Assembly (NCBI GenBank): GCA_963781305.1
Contig: CAWAFL010000013.1
Coordinates: forward strand, 744,001-808,000
Direction: 5' to 3'
Length of the DNA stretch: 64,000 bases
Source of the DNA: DASXMT01 sp963781305
GTDB lineage: Bacteria; Actinomycetota; Acidimicrobiia; Acidimicrobiales; RAAP-2
Shown: positions 1 through 8,991 of the stretch, one piece after another
How positions within the stretch are numbered: the first letter of the stretch is position 1
How the letters are laid out: each line of letters opens with the position of its first letter
Made by a program: the position numbers and the translations under genes
Notes under the pieces: generated by a model
Databases searched by the model: none
Told to the model about the DNA's origin: nothing
What the model saw: the letters and a program-made list of their open reading frames with translations, nothing else

Positions 1-1398
1 GGGATCCCCCACGAGGTGCTGAACGCCAAACAGCACTTCCGCGAGGCCGAGATCGTGGCCCAGGCTGGAAGGGTCGGCGGGGTGACGGTGGCCACCAACA
101 TGGCCGGGCGCGGGGTCGACATCATCCTCGGCGGCAACCCCGAGCTGTTGGCTGCCCACGAGGTGAGAACCGAGGGACTGGATCTCGGGTCGGACGAGGG
201 AAAAGAGGCCTTGGCCCGTGCACAGGCCCGGTTCGAGGAGTCCTGTGCCCAAGAGGGCCAGGCCGTGCTGGCCGCCGGGGGGCTCTACGTCCTCGGCAGC
301 GAGCGCCACGAGAGCCGCCGGATCGACAACCAGCTGCGGGGCCGCGCCGGGCGCCAGGGCGACCCGGGCGAGAGCCGTTTCTTCTTGTCGCTCGAGGACG
401 ACCTCATGCGGCTCTTCGCCACCAACGCCATGAGCTGGGTCATGAACCGCGCCCTGCCCGACGACATGCCCATCGAGGCGAAGATGGTGACCAAGGCCAT
501 TGAGCGGGCCCAGAATACGGTTGAGGGCCGCAACGCCGAGACCCGCAAGGACGTCCTGAAGTACGACAAGGTCATGGACCAGCAGCGCAAGGTCATCTAC
601 CAGCGGCGCCTGCAGATCATCGAGGGAGAGGACCTCCGGGAGGAAACCCTGGAGCTGCTCGAGTCCACCATGATCGAGCTGGTGGCCGAGGCGTGCCCCA
701 GCGACTACGTGGAGGAGTGGGACCTGCCCCGGCTCATCACCGAGGTGACCCAGTACTTCCCGACCCAGTTCGTGGTCGAGGACCTGGACGAGGCCACCAC
801 CACCGGGCAGGTGACCGAGAGCCTGGTGACCGAGGCACTGGAGCAGTACGCCGAGCGGGAAGTCGCCCTGCCCGGCGGGGAGGACACGGCCCGCCAGCTC
901 GAGCGGGACGTCATGTTGCAGATCATCGATCAGCGGTGGCGGGACCACCTGGCCGACATGGACTACCTGCGAGAAGGCATCAACCTTCGGGCCATGGGCA
1001 ACCAGGACCCGTTGGTGGCCTGGGAGCGGGAGAGCTTCGCCATGTTCGAGAGGCTCATGGAAAGCATCACCGACGACTACCTGCGGTACATCTTCCACGT
1101 CCAGGTGCTGACCGAGCAGGCCCCCGAACCGGACCTCGGTCGCGCCAGCTACCTTGCCGCCGATGACCCCGTACAAGACGCCGGCCCCATGGTGGCAGCC
1201 CTGGCCGGCCAAGTGCTGATGGAGGCCGAGCGGGCGCTGGCCGAGAATCCCGACGCCAACGGCGGGGTCAACCTCGCCCCCGAGGGGATGGAGATCCAGG
1301 CTCCCATCGTGAAGACGGAAAATGAGAAGGTGGGACGCAACGAGCCGTGCTGGTGCGGGAGCGGCAAGAAGTTCAAGCACTGCCACGGCGCCAACTGA
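1..1398 (+). CDS. secA: SecA preprotein translocase ATPase, C-terminal part (5' end outside window)
   Basis: Motor ATPase that drives unfolded preproteins through SecYEG at the cytoplasmic membrane. The frame is open from base 1 and reads IPHEVLNAKQ, a conserved internal SecA segment, so the gene begins before the window; the GTG at 16 is not a real start. Visible are the second nucleotide-binding fold with TNMAGRGVDI and GSERHESRRIDNQLRGRAGR, the helical scaffold and wing region, and the C-terminal SEC-C zinc motif CWCGSGKKFKHCHG, which in other bacteria binds SecB or ribosomes. The stop TGA is directly followed by the prfB ATG, so the two are probably cotranscribed. Identification is firm. 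Confidence 0.97.
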   Translation, partial: GIPHEVLNAKQHFREAEIVAQAGRVGGVTVATNMAGRGVDIILGGNPELLAAHEVRTEGLDLGSDEGKEALARAQARFEESCAQEGQAVLAAGGLYVLGSERHESRRIDNQLRGRAGRQGDPGESRFFLSLEDDLMRLFATNAMSWVMNRALPDDMPIEAKMVTKAIERAQNTVEGRNAETRKDVLKYDKVMDQQRKVIYQRRLQIIEGEDLREETLELLESTMIELVAEACPSDYVEEWDLPRLITEVTQYFPTQFVVEDLDEATTTGQVTESLVTEALEQYAEREVALPGGEDTARQLERDVMLQIIDQRWRDHLADMDYLREGINLRAMGNQDPLVAWERESFAMFERLMESITDDYLRYIFHVQVLTEQAPEPDLGRASYLAADDPVQDAGPMVAALAGQVLMEAERALAENPDANGGVNLAPEGMEIQAPIVKTENEKVGRNEPCWCGSGKKFKHCHGAN

Positions 1399-2556
1399 AT
1401 GCCGGCAGCTGGCAACCCCCGCCCGGGGGTCGAACCTGATCGCATCGACATCCCTGCCCGGCTGACCGACTTGACCGAGCGGTTGTCGGTGGCCCAGCAC
1501 TATCTGGGCATCGATCACCTGCGGTCCCGGCGCACCGAGCTCGAGGCGGCGGCCTCGCGGCCCGACCTGTGGGACGATCCCGACAACGCCCGCAGCGTCA
1601 CCACCGAGCTGGGCCGGGTCACCGAGGACCTCGAGCTGTTGGACGGGTTGACCGAGACGCTGTCCGATGCGGCAACCCTCTACGAGCTCTTGGAGGAAGA
1701 GGACGACCAGTCGCAGCGTCCCGAGGTCGAAGCGGGCCTGGCCGACCTGGATCGCCGGCTCGGAGCCCTCGAGCTTCGGTCGCTGTTCTCCGGCGACCAT
1801 GACGAGCTCGACGCGGTGGCGGAACTTCACGCCGGGGCGGGCGGGACCGACGCCCAGGACTGGGCCGAGATGATGCTCCGGATGTACTCGAGGTGGGCGG
1901 AGCGTCGAGGGTTCGAGATCGAGGTGGACGAGGCCACCCCGGGCCAAGAGGCGGGGTTGCTGTCGGCCACGTTCATCGTGAAGGGGCGCTATGCCTTCGG
2001 CCTGCTGGCCGCCGAGCGCGGCGTACACCGCCTGGTGCGCATCTCGCCCTTCGACGCGCAACACCGGCGCCAGACCAGCTTCGCCTCGCTCGATGTCGTC
2101 CCCTTCTTGGAGGATGTGTCCGGCGAGGTCGACATAGACGAGAAGGACCTTCGGATCGACACCTACCGTTCGTCGGGGGCAGGCGGCCAGCACGTCAACA
2201 AGACCGACTCCGCTGTCAGGCTCACCCACCTTCCCACCGGGATCGTGGTGTCGTGCCAGAACCAGCGGAGCCAGCACCAGAACAAGGCCAAGGCCATGCA
2301 GATCCTCGGGGCGAAGTTGGCCGAGCGCCAGCGGGCCGAGCGGGACGCGGAGCTGGAGGCCCTCTCGGGTGACCGAGCCGACAACGCGTGGGGAAATCAG
2401 ATCCGTTCCTACGTCATGGCGCCGTACCAACTGGTGAAGGATCTCCGCACCAACGAGGAGACCGGAAACGTCGAATCCGTCCTCGACGGGGACCTCGATG
2501 CCTTCATGGAAGCAGAGCTGCGCAGGCAGGCTGAGCTGCGACGAAAGGGGAAATAA
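1399..2556 (+). CDS. prfB: Peptide chain release factor 2
   Basis: Class I release factor that recognises UGA and UAA and triggers hydrolysis of peptidyl-tRNA on the ribosome. The 385-aa protein has the RF2-specific SPF stop-reading tripeptide (RISPFDAQHRRQTSF, near residue 215) and the catalytic GGQ loop (SSGAGGQHVNKTDS, near residue 258). The ATG abuts the secA stop with no spacer. The frame is continuous with no internal TGA near the start, so the +1 programmed frameshift found in many prfB genes is absent here. It heads the usual actinobacterial prfB-ftsE-ftsX order. Confidence 0.96.
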   Translation: MPAAGNPRPGVEPDRIDIPARLTDLTERLSVAQHYLGIDHLRSRRTELEAAASRPDLWDDPDNARSVTTELGRVTEDLELLDGLTETLSDAATLYELLEEEDDQSQRPEVEAGLADLDRRLGALELRSLFSGDHDELDAVAELHAGAGGTDAQDWAEMMLRMYSRWAERRGFEIEVDEATPGQEAGLLSATFIVKGRYAFGLLAAERGVHRLVRISPFDAQHRRQTSFASLDVVPFLEDVSGEVDIDEKDLRIDTYRSSGAGGQHVNKTDSAVRLTHLPTGIVVSCQNQRSQHQNKAKAMQILGAKLAERQRAERDAELEALSGDRADNAWGNQIRSYVMAPYQLVKDLRTNEETGNVESVLDGDLDAFMEAELRRQAELRRKGK

Positions 2557-2603
2557 CCGGGGCTACCCCAGATCGGCCGCCAAGGTTGTTACACTTTCAT
2601 CCG

Positions 2604-2657
2604 ATGGGACCGCGTTCTGTTCCACCAACCCCTTCTCTCATGATGTTCTCCTCATGA
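2604..2657 (+). CDS. Possible 17-aa leader peptide upstream of ftsE
   Basis: A short ORF reading MGPRSVPPTPSLMMFSS whose TGA overlaps the ftsE ATG by four bases (ATGA). A -10-like hexamer TACACT lies at 2590-2595, eight bases before its ATG, the spacing expected for a leaderless transcript. ftsE itself has no visible Shine-Dalgarno sequence, so translation of this leader could deliver ribosomes to ftsE. No homology is recognised and the ORF is short enough to be chance. Confidence 0.3.
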   Translation: MGPRSVPPTPSLMMFSS

Positions 2658-3421
2658 TCCGTTTCGACAACGTCACCAAGACGTACAAGGGCACCACCGT
2701 CGCCCTCCACCAGTGCTCGGTGGAGATCGACAAAGGGGAATTCGTCTTCCTCGTCGGCCCCTCGGGCTCGGGGAAGACCACGTTCATTCGGCTGCTCTTG
2801 CGGGAGGAGACCCCTGATTCGGGCCGCATCTGGGAGGCCGGCAAGGAGATCGGTCACCTGTCGAAGTGGCGCATCCCCTATCTCCGCCGGAACATCGGCT
2901 GTGTCTTCCAGGACTTCCGGCTGCTGCCCAACAAGAACGTCTTCGAGAACGTGGCCTTCGCCCTCGAGGTCATCGGCCGGCCCAAGCACGTCATCAGCCA
3001 GCAGGTCCCCCAGGTCCTGGACCTCGTGGGCCTGTCCAAGAAGCGCAACAACCTTCCCCACGAGCTCTCCGGTGGCGAGCAGCAGCGGGTGGCCGTGGCC
3101 CGGGCCTTCGTGAACCGGCCGCTGATCCTGCTGGCCGACGAGCCCACTGGGAACCTGGACCCGACCACCAGCCTCGGCATCATGCGGCTCCTGGACCGGA
3201 TCAACCGGACGGGCACCACCGTGGTCATCGCCACCCATGACGCCGGCATGGTCGACCAGATGCGGCGCCGGGTCATCGAGCTCGACCGTGGTGTGCTCGT
3301 GCGCGACCAGGCCCGTGGCGTGTACGGCATCGACAGTGCCATCGCCGCCCAAGGGGCCGGATCGCCGACGGGCACGGTGATCGGGACCGGTCTCGACGGA
3401 GGCATGGTGGCCGAAGCCTGA
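2654..3421 (+). CDS. ftsE: Cell division ATP-binding protein FtsE
   Basis: Cytoplasmic ABC ATPase that partners FtsX and transmits division signals to periplasmic or extracellular peptidoglycan hydrolases. From ATG 2654 (MIRFDNVTKTY) the product is 255 aa. It has Walker A GPSGSGKTT, signature LSGGEQQR and Walker B LLADEPTGNLDP. The frame is open further upstream into prfB, but homology begins at this ATG. The stop overlaps the ftsX start by one base (TGATG), indicating translational coupling. The C-terminal 20 residues, after the conserved ATPase, are low complexity. Confidence 0.95.
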   Translation: MIRFDNVTKTYKGTTVALHQCSVEIDKGEFVFLVGPSGSGKTTFIRLLLREETPDSGRIWEAGKEIGHLSKWRIPYLRRNIGCVFQDFRLLPNKNVFENVAFALEVIGRPKHVISQQVPQVLDLVGLSKKRNNLPHELSGGEQQRVAVARAFVNRPLILLADEPTGNLDPTTSLGIMRLLDRINRTGTTVVIATHDAGMVDQMRRRVIELDRGVLVRDQARGVYGIDSAIAAQGAGSPTGTVIGTGLDGGMVAEA

Positions 3422-4305
3422 TGCCCGTCTCGGTTGGGTACATCTCCAAGGAAGCCGGCACCAATCTGTGGCGGAACCGGCTCATGACTATCGCTGCTGT
3501 GTTGACGGTGGCCGTGTCCCTGGCCCTCGTGGGCTCGGCACTGCTGTTGAAGCAGGGCGCCTCGAACGCCACCACCCGATGGCAGCAGGGCGTGGACGTG
3601 GCCGTGTTCGTCAAGGCTGGGGCGCCGAACTCGCAATACAACGCCATCGGCTCGGAGCTCAAGCAGCTCCCGTTCGTGAAGTCGTGCACCGCCCGTAGCC
3701 AGAGTTGGGACTTCGCCGAGGCCAAGCAGCTCGAACCGCCTGACCTGTCCAACGCCCTGAGCGTGTCCGATGTGCCGTCGTCATGGCGATGTCATCTCAC
3801 TGTGGCGTCCCAGGCTTCGATCATCACCGAGCAGTTCACTGGGAAGCCGGGTGTGGCCACGGTGGCGTCACCCACCGCCCAGATCCACACCATGGAGAAC
3901 GTGATCCACGTCCTCCAGTGGGTCTTCCTATCCATCGCCGTGGTGCTCTTGCTCTCGGCGTCAGTGCTTATCTTGAACACCATCCGCATGGCCATCTTCG
4001 CCCGGCGCAGGGAGGTGTCGGTCATGAAGCTGGTGGGCGCCACCAACTGGTTCATCCGATTGCCGTTCATGGCTGAGGGACTGGTCCAGGGATTGCTCGG
4101 TGGGGGAGTGGCGGTGCTGGCCGTCCTCGGCCTGTACTGGGGCATCGGGCTGGACGTGCCCCACGACGCCAGCGGTTCCATCACCGCCCAGATGGCCATG
4201 GGCGGCTGGGAGGTGGCCGCCACCTGCATCCTGGTCATGGTGGTCGGTGTGGGGGTCGGCGTGATCGGCTCGGCCTTCGCCGTTCGCCGCTTCCTCGACG
4301 TCTGA
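3421..4305 (+). CDS. ftsX: Cell division protein FtsX
   Basis: Polytopic membrane partner of FtsE. The 294-aa protein has one membrane segment near residues 20-42, a large extracytoplasmic domain of about 115 residues with two cysteines (SCTAR and WRCHL), then three more membrane segments, which is the FtsX topology. The segment after TM2 (FARRREVSVMKLVGATNWFIRLPF) is the conserved cytoplasmic loop of FtsX/MacB-type permeases. It overlaps ftsE by one base. In many actinomycetes smpB follows ftsX; here it does not. Confidence 0.94.
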   Translation: MPVSVGYISKEAGTNLWRNRLMTIAAVLTVAVSLALVGSALLLKQGASNATTRWQQGVDVAVFVKAGAPNSQYNAIGSELKQLPFVKSCTARSQSWDFAEAKQLEPPDLSNALSVSDVPSSWRCHLTVASQASIITEQFTGKPGVATVASPTAQIHTMENVIHVLQWVFLSIAVVLLLSASVLILNTIRMAIFARRREVSVMKLVGATNWFIRLPFMAEGLVQGLLGGGVAVLAVLGLYWGIGLDVPHDASGSITAQMAMGGWEVAATCILVMVVGVGVGVIGSAFAVRRFLDV

Positions 4306-4361
4306 TCCCGCGTCCAGCCTTCTGGGGCGAGGCCGGACGTCCGTCTACCGTCGCTAGGGCC

Positions 4362-5228
4362 GTGGCTTCCCTCGACCAAGTTGCTCGCTGGCCGGTGACC
4401 GCGGCTGCCGTCGGGGTGATTGGCTCCGGGCCGAACAGGGGTGCGATCGACCGCCCGACCTCGGTCGGCGACATGGATCGCCGCTATCCCTGGGCGTCGG
4501 TCACCAAGCCGGTCACCGCTCTGGCCGTCCTGGTGGCGGTGGAGGAGGGCACCCTGGACCTCGACGAACCGGTGGGACCGCCGGGCTCCACCGTCAGGCA
4601 TCTGCTGGCCCACGCGTCGGGCCTCGGACCCGAGGGGCGCACGCCTCTCAGTGCTCCCGGTCGACGGAGGATCTACTCCAATGCCGGCTTCGAGTGGCTG
4701 GCCGCCCACCTGGCCGAGCGTTCGGGCATGCCGTTCCCCGTCTATGTGGTCGAGGGGGTCCTCAGCCCACTGGCCATGGACGCCACCACCCTGCCTGACG
4801 GGGCGTCGCCCGCATCCGGGCTGCACGGCCCGCTCCGTGACCTCCTGCGGCTGGCCCACGAGCTGGCCACCCCTACCCTGATCAGCGCCACCACCCACGA
4901 GCTGGCCACTTCGGTGGCCTTCCCCGGGCTCGCCGGGGTGCTGCCCGGGTTCGGGCGCTTCGATCCGTGCGACTGGGGACTGGGCGTGGAGATCCGGGGG
5001 ACCAAGCACCCGCACTGGACCGGGGACCACAACGCGCCCGAGACCTTCGGCCATTTTGGCCAGTCGGGCTCGTTCCTGTGGGTCGATCCCGTGGCCGGGT
5101 TGGCTTGCGCCGGCCTGGCCGATCGGCCCTTCGGGCCGTGGGCGGCCGAGGCATGGCCGCAACTCGCCGATGCCCTCCTGGCCGACTCGGGCTCCGCCGC
5201 CCCCGGTCCCGACTCCGATCCCCGTTAG
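4362..5228 (+). CDS. Serine hydrolase, beta-lactamase/esterase (class C-like) fold
   Basis: A 288-aa protein of the penicillin-binding-protein/esterase type. The SxxK nucleophile motif appears as WASVTKP, the second motif as YSN (RRIYSNAGFEW) and the third motif as HFGQSGS. No signal peptide is visible, so it is probably cytoplasmic; the substrate could be an ester or amide and is not predictable. The start is GTG 4362 with no Shine-Dalgarno; a TACCGT -10-like hexamer sits ten bases upstream. It lies 56 bp after ftsX in the same direction. Confidence 0.8.
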   Translation: MASLDQVARWPVTAAAVGVIGSGPNRGAIDRPTSVGDMDRRYPWASVTKPVTALAVLVAVEEGTLDLDEPVGPPGSTVRHLLAHASGLGPEGRTPLSAPGRRRIYSNAGFEWLAAHLAERSGMPFPVYVVEGVLSPLAMDATTLPDGASPASGLHGPLRDLLRLAHELATPTLISATTHELATSVAFPGLAGVLPGFGRFDPCDWGLGVEIRGTKHPHWTGDHNAPETFGHFGQSGSFLWVDPVAGLACAGLADRPFGPWAAEAWPQLADALLADSGSAAPGPDSDPR

Positions 5229-5231
5229 GCT
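5226..5231 (+). promoter_or_regulatory. -10 element of a leaderless promoter (TAGGCT)
   Basis: TAGGCT followed by exactly seven bases and the ATG of the nucleotidyltransferase. The same TAGGCT-N7-ATG arrangement precedes the riboflavin synthase and the MTHFR-like gene. The hexamer lies in the last codons of the upstream hydrolase. No convincing -35 element is seen. Confidence 0.5.
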
Positions 5232-5238
5232 GCCGACG

Positions 5239-5982
5239 ATGAAGGGCGTCATTCTGGCCGGTGGCACCGGTTCCCGGCTTCACCCCCTCACCACCATCAC
5301 CAACAAGCACCTGCTGCCCATCTATGACCGGCCCATGGTCAACTTCTGCATCGAGGCCTTGGTCAAGGCGGGGATCACCGAGATCATGCTGGTCACGGGG
5401 GGAACCCACGCCGGCGAGTTCCTCCGCCTGCTGGGCAACGGCCACGCCTTCGGCATCGATCGTCTCAGCTACGGCTACCAGGAACGTCCCGGCGGCATCG
5501 CCGAGGCCCTAGGCCTGGCCGAGCGCTTCACGGGCGGGGACCCGGTCCTGGTCATGCTGGCCGACAACGTCGTCGAGGGATCGATACGACCGATGGTCGA
5601 GGCGTTCCAGGCCGACCCGCACGGGGCGCGCATCTTGTTGACGGCGGTCGAGGAGCCCGAGCACCTCCGCCACCTCGGTGTTCCCACCTTCGACGGCGAC
5701 GGGAACATCTCGGGGATCGTCGAGAAGCCCGATGACCCGCCCTCCTCCTACGGCGTCACCGGCATCTACTGCTATGACCCCGACGTGTTCGAGGTCATCC
5801 CCACCCTGGTTCCCTCCGGGCGGGGGGAGCTCGAGATTACCGACGTCAACAACCATTACATCGAGCTGGGGAACATGGCCTTCGACGTGCTGGAGGGGTT
5901 CTGGGGCGACGCCGGTGAGTCGATCGACGCGTACTACCTGGTCAACGACTTCGTTCGTGCCCATGGAGCGAACAAGGGCTGA
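5239..5982 (+). CDS. Sugar-1-phosphate nucleotidyltransferase (RmlA-like)
   Basis: A 247-aa nucleotidyltransferase that should join a sugar-1-phosphate and an NTP to give an NDP-sugar and pyrophosphate. The N-terminal signature GGTGSRLHPLT followed by NKHLLPIYDRPM is that of glucose-1-phosphate thymidylyltransferases. It is shorter than classical RmlA (about 290 aa), so the precise sugar and nucleotide remain open. The start is set by MKGVILAGG at 5239 and by a leaderless promoter element just upstream; the frame itself is open earlier. No other dTDP-rhamnose genes are adjacent. Confidence 0.85.
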   Translation: MKGVILAGGTGSRLHPLTTITNKHLLPIYDRPMVNFCIEALVKAGITEIMLVTGGTHAGEFLRLLGNGHAFGIDRLSYGYQERPGGIAEALGLAERFTGGDPVLVMLADNVVEGSIRPMVEAFQADPHGARILLTAVEEPEHLRHLGVPTFDGDGNISGIVEKPDDPPSSYGVTGIYCYDPDVFEVIPTLVPSGRGELEITDVNNHYIELGNMAFDVLEGFWGDAGESIDAYYLVNDFVRAHGANKG

Positions 5983-6033
5983 ACCGATGCCTGCACCGAC
6001 GATCGCCGCTGGAAGGGCGCTCGTCGTTTCCGA

Positions 6034-7665
6034 TCAGGCGCCGCCCGCGGCCCAGGCGATGGCCTCGTCCCGCTGCCGCCCGTAGTCCATCTTGCCCGCG
6101 GGTGATCGACCGATGGAATCGACGAAGCGGACCCGACGGGGTGACTTGAAGCCCGCCAACCGCTCGCTCACGAACGCCTGGATCTGCCCGCCGGTGACCG
6201 ATCCCTCCTCGACCTCCGGCTTGAGCTCCACCGCGGCCACGACCTCTTCACCGAACCGCTCGTTGGGAATGCCGACCACTGCGGCGTCGGCCACCCCGGG
6301 GTAGGTCTTGATCACCTCTTCGACCTCTTCGGGGTACACCTTCTCCCCGCCGGTGTTGATGACCACCGAGCCCCGCCCCAGCAGCTGGATCTTGCCGTCT
6401 TCGCCGACCTCGGCGTAGTCGCCCGGTATGGAGTAGCGGACGCCGTCATAGGTCTTGAAGGTCGACGCCGACTTGGTCTCGTCCTTGTAGTAGCCGAGCG
6501 GATTGCGGCCGCCGATGGCCAGCACCCCGACCTGGCCCGATCCCGGCTTGACCTCGTTGCCGTCTGGATCGAGCACTTTGACCTCGGGACCCAGGGTGAA
6601 CTGGGCGGTACGGGCGGCGGAGGTCCCCGACGAGACCGACGAGCCCATACCCAACGCCTCCGATGAGGAGAATGCGTCCACCAGCATCATGGTGCTGTTG
6701 TGCTTCGACAGGCCCTGCTTGGTCTCCTCGCTCCACATGACTCCCGAGGAGATGATGGCGAGCAGGCTGGTGAGGTCCCAGTGGCCGGGATGCTCGTCGA
6801 GGGCCCGGAGGATGGGCTTGGCAAAGGCGTCACCCACGATGATGAGCCCGTTGACCCGCTCTCGTACCACCGTGTCCAACAGGTCGATCGGATCGAATTG
6901 GCGCGAGGTCAAGGTGACGACGCGGCCCCCTTCGCTCAGGCACTCCATGGCCGTGAACCCGCCGGTACCGTGCATCAGCGGGCAGGCAGGCAGCAGGGTC
7001 ATCCCCGGTCCGTTCGCCGACAGGTCGGCCCGGACCCCCTCGATGCCGTCGGCGTCGGCGTAGCGACGGAAACCCTGCCCGTTGAGCCGGGCGAACAGGT
7101 CGTCCTGGCGCCACATCACACCCTTGGGCATCCCCGTGGTGCCGCCGGTGTAGAGCATGTGGATGTCGTCGCCGCTGCGGCTCCAGGGGGCGGCGGTCCG
7201 GGAACCGTCCCCGGTGCCTATGGCATCCTCGTAGGGCGTGGCCCAGGCCGGGCACGGTCCCGTGCCGTCGTCCACCCACAGCCAGCTGGACACCTCGGGG
7301 ACCCGATCCCGCAGCCCGTCAATGCGCTCGGCAAAGATGCCGTGGAAGATGACGGCCACCGCGTCGGCATTGGTCCACAGATAGGCCAGCTCGTCGTCGG
7401 CGTAGCGGTAATTGGTGTTGACCGGGACCAATCCTGCCTTGAAGGTGGCGAAGGTGGCTTCGAGGTACTCGGAGCAGTTGTAGAGGTACAGGGCGACCTT
7501 GTCCTGGTGGCTGACGTCCTGATCGAGCAGCCACCGGGCCAGACCGTTGGCCCGACGGTCGGTCTCGGCCCAGGTCTGCCTCTTCTCCCCGTGGATCAGG
7601 GCGATGGAGTCCGGCAGCGTCTCGGCCACCACTTCCCAGACATCGGCGTAATTCCAGTTGCTCAC
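6034..7665 (-). CDS. Acyl-CoA synthetase (AMP-forming, FadD-like)
   Basis: A 543-aa ANL-superfamily ligase that would activate a carboxylic acid via an acyl-adenylate and transfer it to CoA. The phosphate-binding motif is YTGGTTGMPKGV, the hinge region contains NTGGEKVYPEEVEEVI, and the C-terminal SPAGKMDY carries the adenylation lysine. The start is GTG 7665, preceded by GGGGAG. Overall it resembles actinobacterial FadD enzymes acting on fatty acids or steroid side chains, but the substrate is not readable. It is divergent from an acyl-CoA dehydrogenase, which suggests a joint role in acyl degradation. Confidence 0.9.
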   Translation of the reverse strand: MSNWNYADVWEVVAETLPDSIALIHGEKRQTWAETDRRANGLARWLLDQDVSHQDKVALYLYNCSEYLEATFATFKAGLVPVNTNYRYADDELAYLWTNADAVAVIFHGIFAERIDGLRDRVPEVSSWLWVDDGTGPCPAWATPYEDAIGTGDGSRTAAPWSRSGDDIHMLYTGGTTGMPKGVMWRQDDLFARLNGQGFRRYADADGIEGVRADLSANGPGMTLLPACPLMHGTGGFTAMECLSEGGRVVTLTSRQFDPIDLLDTVVRERVNGLIIVGDAFAKPILRALDEHPGHWDLTSLLAIISSGVMWSEETKQGLSKHNSTMMLVDAFSSSEALGMGSSVSSGTSAARTAQFTLGPEVKVLDPDGNEVKPGSGQVGVLAIGGRNPLGYYKDETKSASTFKTYDGVRYSIPGDYAEVGEDGKIQLLGRGSVVINTGGEKVYPEEVEEVIKTYPGVADAAVVGIPNERFGEEVVAAVELKPEVEEGSVTGGQIQAFVSERLAGFKSPRRVRFVDSIGRSPAGKMDYGRQRDEAIAWAAGGA

Positions 7666-7771
7666 AGATCGCTCCCCACTCCGCCCCTGGGCCAGGTGGC
7701 GGATGTGCCTAAGGTCGTTACGGTGCTCGCTTCATGCTGCTCGACCAGTCGAGCCTAATGGGAGCGGCGCC

Positions 7772-7777
7772 TACTCT
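7772..7777 (+). promoter_or_regulatory. -10 element of a leaderless promoter (TACTCT)
   Basis: TACTCT, seven bases before GTG 7785. It supports that GTG as the start of the acyl-CoA dehydrogenase. A competing candidate, TACGGT at 7719-7724, precedes the upstream ATG 7734 by nine bases. Confidence 0.4.
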
Positions 7778-7784
7778 GGCTGTC

Positions 7785-8936
7785 GTGGACTTCGCCCTGC
7801 CCGGAGGGAACGACCGTCGACGGGTGGCCTTTCGGGACTGGTTGTCCGAGCACCCCTCGGTCACCGGCCGGGACCTGGCCGAAGCCGGCTACGTGGCCCC
7901 GCACTGGCCCCGGCCGTGGGGACTGGGCGCCGACCCCGTCACCCAACTGGTCATCGACGACGAGCTCCGTTTGGCCGGCCTGCGCCGGCCCGACAACCCC
8001 ATCGGGATCGGGTGGGCCGGTCCCACCCTGATCCATGCCGGATCGACCGCCCAACAGGAGCGCTATCTACCCCCGCTCCTCTCGGGCGAGGAGTTCTGGT
8101 GCCAGCTGTTCAGCGAGCCCGGCGCCGGCTCCGACCTGGCTGCGCTTTCCACCCGGGCCGTGCGCGACGGCGAGGACTGGGTGGTGACCGGACAGAAGGT
8201 CTGGACCTCGTTCGCCCATCGGGCCGCATTCGGCATTCTGTTGGCCCGGACCGACGCGGAGGCGCCCAAGCAGCAGGGCATCTCCTATTTCATCTGCCCG
8301 ATGGACGCTTCCGGCATCACCGTCCGGCCGTTGGTGGACATGACCGGAGATCACACCTTCAACGAAGTCTTCTTCGACGAGGTCCGCTTCCCCCGTCAGA
8401 ACTTGGTGGGTGAAGTCAACCGGGGCTGGGCGCTGGCCAAGGTCACCCTGGGCAACGAACGGGTCTCGCTGTCGGGGTCCGGAGCGCTCTGGGGCCAGGG
8501 GCCGACGGCCCAGGACCTGATCGACACTGTGCGCGACGCCGGAGGGGTGGTGGATCCCCAGCTCCGCCAGCGCCTGGCCCGGGCATGGGCCGACGGTGAG
8601 ATCCTGCGCCTCCTCCGTCTGCGGATGATCTCAGCCGCCGTGTCCGGCATCGAGCCGGGGGCCGAGGCGTCGGTGCGAAAGGCGCTGGCCGACCAGCACG
8701 GCCAAGACGTCATGGCGGTGGCCAAGGACCTGGCCGGAGCGGCGGGCATGCTGGCCGGACGCGGACCGGCGGGTCCATCGATGCCGGCTGACGGGGCCTT
8801 CCGCTGGCCACCGACCATCTGGAGCCAGGGCTTCCTGTTCGCACCGGCGCTCACCATCGGCGGCGGCACAGCCGAGGTGCAGCGGAACATCATCGGAGAG
8901 CGGACCCTCGGGCTTCCCCGCGATCCGGAGAGCTGA
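7785..8936 (+). CDS. Acyl-CoA dehydrogenase
   Basis: FAD enzyme that introduces the alpha-beta double bond into acyl-CoA and passes electrons to ETF. From GTG 7785 (DFALPGGNDRRR) it is 383 aa; an ATG at 7734 would add 17 residues. Family blocks seen are the substrate/FAD region CQLFSEPGAGSDLA, the flavin segment VTGQKVWTSFAH, and the C-terminal GGGTAEVQRNIIGERTLGLPR. The DFALP start is typical of this family and favours 7785. It stands opposite the FadD-like ligase. Confidence 0.9.
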   Translation: MDFALPGGNDRRRVAFRDWLSEHPSVTGRDLAEAGYVAPHWPRPWGLGADPVTQLVIDDELRLAGLRRPDNPIGIGWAGPTLIHAGSTAQQERYLPPLLSGEEFWCQLFSEPGAGSDLAALSTRAVRDGEDWVVTGQKVWTSFAHRAAFGILLARTDAEAPKQQGISYFICPMDASGITVRPLVDMTGDHTFNEVFFDEVRFPRQNLVGEVNRGWALAKVTLGNERVSLSGSGALWGQGPTAQDLIDTVRDAGGVVDPQLRQRLARAWADGEILRLLRLRMISAAVSGIEPGAEASVRKALADQHGQDVMAVAKDLAGAAGMLAGRGPAGPSMPADGAFRWPPTIWSQGFLFAPALTIGGGTAEVQRNIIGERTLGLPRDPES

Positions 8937-8991
8937 GGGCTCTGCGTGGCCCCTGGCTCCCGAGGCAGCGGTCGGCCCGGGCGGCGAACTG

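Noticed and set aside
1399..1500. Programmed +1 frameshift in prfB
   Set aside because: The frame is continuous from ATG 1399, without an internal TGA or slippery CTT-T near the start.
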